From Thermoleophilales bacterium (lineage in GTDB: Bacteria; Actinomycetota; Thermoleophilia; Solirubrobacterales; 70-9), in the NCBI GenBank assembly GCA_020636895.1, contig JACJWZ010000002.1, positions 930,001-994,000 on the forward strand: DNA of 64,000 nucleotides. The letters are read 5' to 3'. A program made the position numbers and the translations under genes. The notes beneath the pieces are model-generated. The model worked only from the letters and a program-made list of their open reading frames with translations, ran no database searches and was not told the DNA's origin. This document shows positions 60,499 through 64,000 of this stretch, piece after piece; the first letter of the stretch is position 1; every line of letters begins with the position of its first letter.

Positions 60499-61655
60499 GC
60501 CGTCGTCCCCTCAAGCCTCGCAGCGAATCGTCCGGGGCGCAGGGCCGCCGCGCACGCCGGCACCTCTCCCCCGCTCAGCTCAGCCGCAACGGCGTCGGCG
60601 GTCACCGGCGCCAACATGATCCCGTGGCGGTGATGGCCGCCGGCGAGCATCAGCCCTTCGATGGCCGTCGCGCCGACGACCGGCGTGTTGTCGGGAGTGG
60701 TCGGCCGCAGGCCGGCGCGACACTCCAGCAGCTCGAGCTCCGCCACCTCTGGCACCGCCCGGTAGGCCTCCCGCAACAGCTCGTGAACCCCGCCGGCGGT
60801 GACGCGCAGGTCGAAGCCGCGGTCCTCCATCGTCGCCCCGATCACGACGTCGCCGCTCGCCCGCGGCACCACGTAGACCCGCTCGCTGGCGATGATGCGC
60901 TCGCAGGGCGCCTCCCCCGGACGTGCCCGCAACCGCAGCACCTCCCCCTTCACCGGTCGGATCGGGGGACGCACCTCCGCTGGGAGCAGCTCGCCCCCGA
61001 GCCGCGCCCCGAGCGCCGCCAGCGTGCGCTCCGCGTGCAGCTCCTCGCCGCTCTCGAGCCGGGCACCGGTGCAGCGCCCGTCCTCCACAAGGAGCTCCAC
61101 CGCCCGCCCCTCGCGGACCTCCACTCCGCGCGCCTCCGCGGCCGCGCGCAGGGCCACCAGCAGCACTCGCGTGTCGATCTCCGCCTCGCCGGGAGCCTCG
61201 TAGCCGCCGGTGACGGCGGTCGTCAGCCCCGGCTCCAACCGGCGGCACTCGCTTCCGCGCAGCCAACGCGCCTCGAGGCCGAGCTCGGAATGAAGATCAT
61301 GCAGGCGCCTCAGCCCGGCGGTCTCGTCGCGGTCCAGCCCGACGTGAAGGGAGCCGCAGCGCCGGTACGGGACCGGGAGCTCGGCGTCCGACTCGAGCTC
61401 GCCGGCGAAGCCGGGCCAGCGCGCCGCCGACTCGACGGCGGCGGCGAGCAGCGCCTCCTCTCCCCAGAGCGCTTCGCCGACCGGAGCGATCATCCCCGCC
61501 GCGACCTCGGTCGCGCGCTCGGTCCCACCCGCGTCGACGACGCGCACGTCGAGACCGGCGCGGGCCGCGCGCCAGGCGCAGCCGAGGCCGATGACTCCAC
61601 CCCCGAGCACGAGGAGATCCGCTCCCGCTGCTCGTCGCTCCGGCATGGTGTGCAT
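60495..61655 (-). CDS. thiO: Glycine oxidase ThiO
   Basis: This 386-residue FAD-dependent oxidase makes iminoglycine for thiazole synthesis. The dinucleotide-binding motif is LLVLGGGVIGLGCAWRAARA (about 14-33). The DAO-type substrate domain and the C-terminal GLRPTTPDNTPVVGATAIEG and GHHRHGIMLAP complete the pattern of ThiO. GGAGG lies 11 nt before the ATG at 61655 (an ATG at 61646 is the alternative). It is the first gene after the TPP riboswitch. Confidence 0.93.
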   Translation of the reverse strand: MHTMPERRAAGADLLVLGGGVIGLGCAWRAARAGLDVRVVDAGGTERATEVAAGMIAPVGEALWGEEALLAAAVESAARWPGFAGELESDAELPVPYRRCGSLHVGLDRDETAGLRRLHDLHSELGLEARWLRGSECRRLEPGLTTAVTGGYEAPGEAEIDTRVLLVALRAAAEARGVEVREGRAVELLVEDGRCTGARLESGEELHAERTLAALGARLGGELLPAEVRPPIRPVKGEVLRLRARPGEAPCERIIASERVYVVPRASGDVVIGATMEDRGFDLRVTAGGVHELLREAYRAVPEVAELELLECRAGLRPTTPDNTPVVGATAIEGLMLAGGHHRHGIMLAPVTADAVAAELSGGEVPACAAALRPGRFAARLEGTTA

Positions 61656-61706
61656 CGCCTGCTCGGCCTCCTGGCTCGTGGGCCGAGGGCGGCGGTTGCG
61701 ACGTCC

Positions 61707-61795
61707 ATCCCTGCGCCGGCATTACCCGGTTCAGGTGCGGACGGTCGGCGGCGCCAGCCGCCCTCTCAGCCGATCGCGTTCGGCTCCCGTTGACG
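61707..61795 (-). promoter_or_regulatory. TPP (THI-box) riboswitch
   Basis: The minus strand contains the conserved core in order: GGGAGCC, GGCTGAGAGGG, then CCGCACCTGAACCGGGTAAT and GCCGGCGCAGGGA. These match the P2/J2-3, CUGAGA and ACCUGAUC...GGAUAAUGCCGGCGNAGGGA parts of the thi-box. It lies 52 nt before the thiO start, so it should control the thiO-thiSG-phosphatase operon, probably by translation or termination. The divergent thiE is not under it. Confidence 0.93.
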
Positions 61796-61851
61796 CACCG
61801 GATCGTAGCGCCGCGCGCATCCCACCCCGGCCGCCCGGTCCGGGAAGCTCA

Positions 61852-61898
61852 CCGAGTGGCCCAACCTGGCGATGAGACCGCCAGGTGGGACCACTCGG
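61852..61898. repeat. Family B hairpin repeat between thiO leader and thiE
   Basis: CCGAGTGGCCCAACCTGGCG (61852-61871) pairs with CGCCAGGTGGGACCACTCGG (61879-61898) across the loop ATGAGAC, with four unpaired positions. It lies between divergent genes, unlike the other family B copies, which follow plus-strand genes. Confidence 0.8.
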
Positions 61899-61958
61899 CG
61901 GGGAAATGCGTCGTCGGGGCGAACCCGGCGACCGTGGGGTCGTAGCGCCGCGGTCGCC

Positions 61959-61964
61959 TACCCT
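61959..61964 (+). promoter_or_regulatory. Candidate -10 box for thiE
   Basis: TACCCT lies 9 nt before the GTG start at 61974 and supports this start over the upstream in-frame alternatives. Confidence 0.4.
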
Positions 61965-61973
61965 TCCCACCCC

Positions 61974-62645
61974 GTGGCCACCCGCCTCGACAAGCTCGCC
62001 CGCGCGCGGCTCTACTTCGTCTGCGACGCGACCCCCGCGCTCCACGATCCCGAGCTCCTGCTCGACCGGGCGCTCTGCGGCGGCGTCGACATCGTCCAGC
62101 TCCGCGACCACGACGCCTCCGACGACGCGCTCCTCGCCGCGGCACCCATCTTCCGCGCCGCGGCCGACCGCCACGACGCGCTCTTCATCCTCAACGACCG
62201 CCCCGACCTCGTCGCCGCGGCGAAAGCCGACGGCGTCCACGTCGGCCAGGACGACACCCCCGTCGCCGCGGCCCGCGCCGCGGCCGGCGAGGACGCGATC
62301 GTCGGCCTCTCCAGCCACAGGCCCGAGCAGCTCGCCGCCGCGCTCGCCGCCGACGGGCCCTCCCGTCCGGACTACATCAGCATCGGCCCGGTCTGGGCGA
62401 CGCCGACGAAGCCCGGCCGCCCCGCCGCGGGCCTCGACTACGTGCGCCACGCGGCCGCCCACGCCGGTGATCTCCCCTGGTTCGCGATCGGCGGCATCGA
62501 CGCCACCAACATCGGCGAGGTCGCGGCGGCGGGAGCCTCCCGCGTCGTCGTCGTCCGCGCCCTGCGCGACGTGAGCGATCCCCAGGGGGCGGCCCGCGGG
62601 CTCCTCGCCGCGCTCAGCTCTCCGGCCGGAGCCGCAGCGCCGTGA
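61974..62645 (+). CDS. thiE: Thiamine-phosphate synthase
   Basis: This 223-residue TIM-barrel enzyme couples HMP-PP and the thiazole phosphate. The GTG 61974 start gives RLDKLARARLYFVCD as the opening strand. Family motifs: IVQLRDHDASDD (usually QLR-K/E), FILNDRPDLVAAAKADGVHV, GLSSHRPEQ (usual GxSxH), SIGPVWATPTKPG and WFAIGGIDATNI. The Lys of the usual QLReK is replaced by His (QLRDHD). It overlaps the next gene by 4 bases and diverges from the TPP-controlled operon. Confidence 0.93.
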   Translation: MATRLDKLARARLYFVCDATPALHDPELLLDRALCGGVDIVQLRDHDASDDALLAAAPIFRAAADRHDALFILNDRPDLVAAAKADGVHVGQDDTPVAAARAAAGEDAIVGLSSHRPEQLAAALAADGPSRPDYISIGPVWATPTKPGRPAAGLDYVRHAAAHAGDLPWFAIGGIDATNIGEVAAAGASRVVVVRALRDVSDPQGAARGLLAALSSPAGAAAP

Positions 62646-63301
62646 GCAGCCGCGACCGCAAGCGCGCGGCTCGGCGCAAGCGCAAGGACCGGCGCACCGG
62701 TGAGGGCCCCTATTCCCCCGCGGCCGCCGAGGCGGAGGCGGAGGCGCTCGCCGAGGCACATCCGGAGGCCGCTCACGCAACGCCCGCCGGTAACGGCCGG
62801 CCCGAGACCGTCGAGGACGTCGCCGCCGAGGCCGAGCGCCGCGGCATCCCGCGCTCGGAGGTTCGCAACGAGCGTGCCAGGGACGAGCTCGAGCCGCTGG
62901 AGAAGGGGGAGCGGCCGACGGTGGTCACGATCGGTGCGCTGATCTCGCTGGCGATCGCCCTCAGCATCCTCATCGCCTATGCGGCCGGGGTGAAGGTCGA
63001 CGTCGAGCACAGCAACGTCGACGAGCGCCCCAACGCCTTCCAGGTCTTCCCACCGGCCATCCTCTTCCTGGTCATGGCCTGGGGTATGTGGGGTGCGCGC
63101 TACTGGGCCGTGCTCGGCTTCCAGGCGATCATGGCGATCATCATGATCGGTGCCTTCCTGACGCTGATCGCAGCGACGACGATCTTCGAGGCGGTATCCG
63201 CCGCGGCGATCCTGATCGGGACCGGCACGCTCTTCTGGTTCACCGTCAAGGCGCTGGCCCGGATCCAGATGCCCACCCCGCGCGAGCCCGGCGGCTCGTG
63301 A
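62642..63301 (+). CDS. Membrane protein of unknown function
   Basis: This 219-residue protein starts at GTG 62642, within the thiE stop. The N-terminal 90 residues are very polar (SRDRKRAARRKRKDRRTG, then a Glu/Ala-rich stretch). Four hydrophobic segments follow near residues 95-115 (TVVTIGALISLAIALSILIA), 137-150, 155-178 (VLGFQAIMAIIMIGAFLTLI) and 180-203. No family is recognised. Coupling to thiE suggests co-expression but says nothing about function. Confidence 0.8.
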   Translation: MSSRDRKRAARRKRKDRRTGEGPYSPAAAEAEAEALAEAHPEAAHATPAGNGRPETVEDVAAEAERRGIPRSEVRNERARDELEPLEKGERPTVVTIGALISLAIALSILIAYAAGVKVDVEHSNVDERPNAFQVFPPAILFLVMAWGMWGARYWAVLGFQAIMAIIMIGAFLTLIAATTIFEAVSAAAILIGTGTLFWFTVKALARIQMPTPREPGGS

Positions 63302-63329
63302 CCGACGCGCACCCGCTCCACCCGCTCGT

Positions 63330-63356
63330 TTGACGCCCCCGATCCTTAGGTAGAGT
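63330..63356 (+). promoter_or_regulatory. Candidate promoter of the lipoamide dehydrogenase gene
   Basis: TTGACG (63330-63335), a 15-bp spacer and TAGAGT (63351-63356) lie 7 nt before the ATG at 63364. The spacer is a little short, but the -35 is strong. Confidence 0.45.
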
Positions 63357-63363
63357 CGAGCGC

Positions 63364-64000
63364 ATGGCTGATACCTATGACGTGATCGTGATCGGGACGG
63401 GTCCCGGGGGCTACGTGGCGGCGATTCGCGCCGCCCAGCTCGGGCTGAAGACGGCGGTTGTCGAGCGCGACGACGTGGTCGGCGGTCGCTGCCTCAACTA
63501 CGCCTGCATCCCGGCCAAGACGCTGCTGCGCGCGGCAGAGCTCCTTGACGAGGCCAAGAACGGCGCCGAGCAGGGCGTGATCGCCAAGGACGTCTCGATC
63601 GACTTCCCGAAGCTGCACGAGCGTCGCGAGTCGGTCCGAAAGACCCTCACCGGCGGCGTCGCGGGCCTGTTCAAGAAGAACAAGATCGACCTCATCGAGG
63701 GCGAGGGATCGCTGACCGAGGGCGGCGACGTCAAGGTCGGCGACACCGTCTACGAGACCAAGAACGTGATCCTCGCAACGGGCTCCGTCGCGCTGCCGAT
63801 CCCCGGCACCGAGTTCGGCGACCGCGTGCTCGACACCTGGGGCGCATGGTCGCTGCCAGAGCTCCCGAAGAGCATCGCCGTCGTCGGCGCCGGCGCCTCC
63901 GGCTCGGAGATCGCCTCCGCCTACATCCGCTTCGGCGCCGAGGTGAAGCTGATCGAGATGCTTGACCAGATCCTCCCCGCCGAGGACAAGGACGTCGTCC
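63364..64000 (+). CDS. lpdA: Dihydrolipoyl dehydrogenase, N-terminal part (truncated by window edge)
   Basis: The 212 visible residues are the FAD- and start of the NAD-binding domain of a flavin disulfide reductase. DVIVIGTGPGGYVAAIRAAQ (GTGPGG at 11-16) binds FAD, CLNYACIPAK (43-52) carries the redox disulfide Cys43/Cys48, ILATGS follows, and VVGAGASGSEIASAYIRFGA is the NAD Rossmann motif. This enzyme is the E3 of the pyruvate and 2-oxoglutarate dehydrogenase complexes. The usual motif is CLNxGCIPSK; here Gly and Ser are both Ala, which does not touch the cysteines. The rest lies outside the window. Confidence 0.92.
   Translation, partial: MADTYDVIVIGTGPGGYVAAIRAAQLGLKTAVVERDDVVGGRCLNYACIPAKTLLRAAELLDEAKNGAEQGVIAKDVSIDFPKLHERRESVRKTLTGGVAGLFKKNKIDLIEGEGSLTEGGDVKVGDTVYETKNVILATGSVALPIPGTEFGDRVLDTWGAWSLPELPKSIAVVGAGASGSEIASAYIRFGAEVKLIEMLDQILPAEDKDVV

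Overview
The window reads as one stretch of a chromosome of very high G+C content (roughly 70-73% in most genes). HspR next to DnaJ, many GTG/TTG starts, -10 boxes placed right at start codons and several large secreted proteins with Lys-rich tails all suggest an actinobacterium. A Solirubrobacterales/Thermoleophilia-like lineage would fit, but this is an inference from gene content and was not tested.

Layout. 0-1 kb: the end of dnaJ coupled to hspR. 1-5 kb: a secreted beta-propeller protein with calcium-binding nonapeptide repeats, a small membrane protein and an MscS channel. 5-9.5 kb: a minus-strand operon of two sulfatases around a secreted barrel protein, opposite a TetR regulator with two downstream genes. 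12-20 kb: an alpha/beta hydrolase, clpB, a secreted beta-helix protein, a gene broken by two stop codons, and two poorly known proteins. 20-32.8 kb: a glycosyltransferase, a SRPBCC protein and a methyltransferase, then purine genes (purD, purE, purB, purC, purS, purQ) interrupted by a P450, a degenerate metallo-beta-lactamase-fold protein, a cupin and a first sulfotransferase.

32.8-48.6 kb is the most unusual part. An island of four GT4 glycosyltransferases, five sulfotransferase genes (six domains), two methyltransferases, a lipoprotein glycoside hydrolase and an M19-type dipeptidase lies between purQ and purL, which are neighbours in many genomes. Many of its genes overlap by 4 bases, including a GTGA/ATGA-coupled run ST-ST-ST-GT-ST/ST. 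The last protein carries two sulfotransferase domains, and the second has lost a key lysine. A fifth glycosyltransferase (20 kb) and another sulfotransferase (30.8 kb) lie outside. Together they look like a system that builds and decorates (sulfates, methylates) a glycan or glycoconjugate; the product is unknown.

49-56 kb: purL, a secreted protein, an internally deleted acetyltransferase remnant, then purF-purN-purH. The window therefore holds ten purine-pathway genes. 56-58.6 kb: a PhzF-like protein, tRNA-Lys, a lower-G+C HNH-type gene whose stop codon lies inside the tRNA gene, and a zincin metallopeptidase. 58.7-62.6 kb: a thiamine locus with a TPP riboswitch driving thiO, a thiS-thiG fusion and a phosphatase on the minus strand, and thiE divergent. 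The window ends in a dihydrolipoyl dehydrogenase gene.

Two families of short hairpin-forming intergenic repeats are scattered through the window. Family A has CCGAACGT/ACGTTCGG ends (five copies, three in tandem). Family B has CGAGTGG/CCACTCG ends (three copies plus a half copy). One family B copy sits exactly at the purQ/island boundary.
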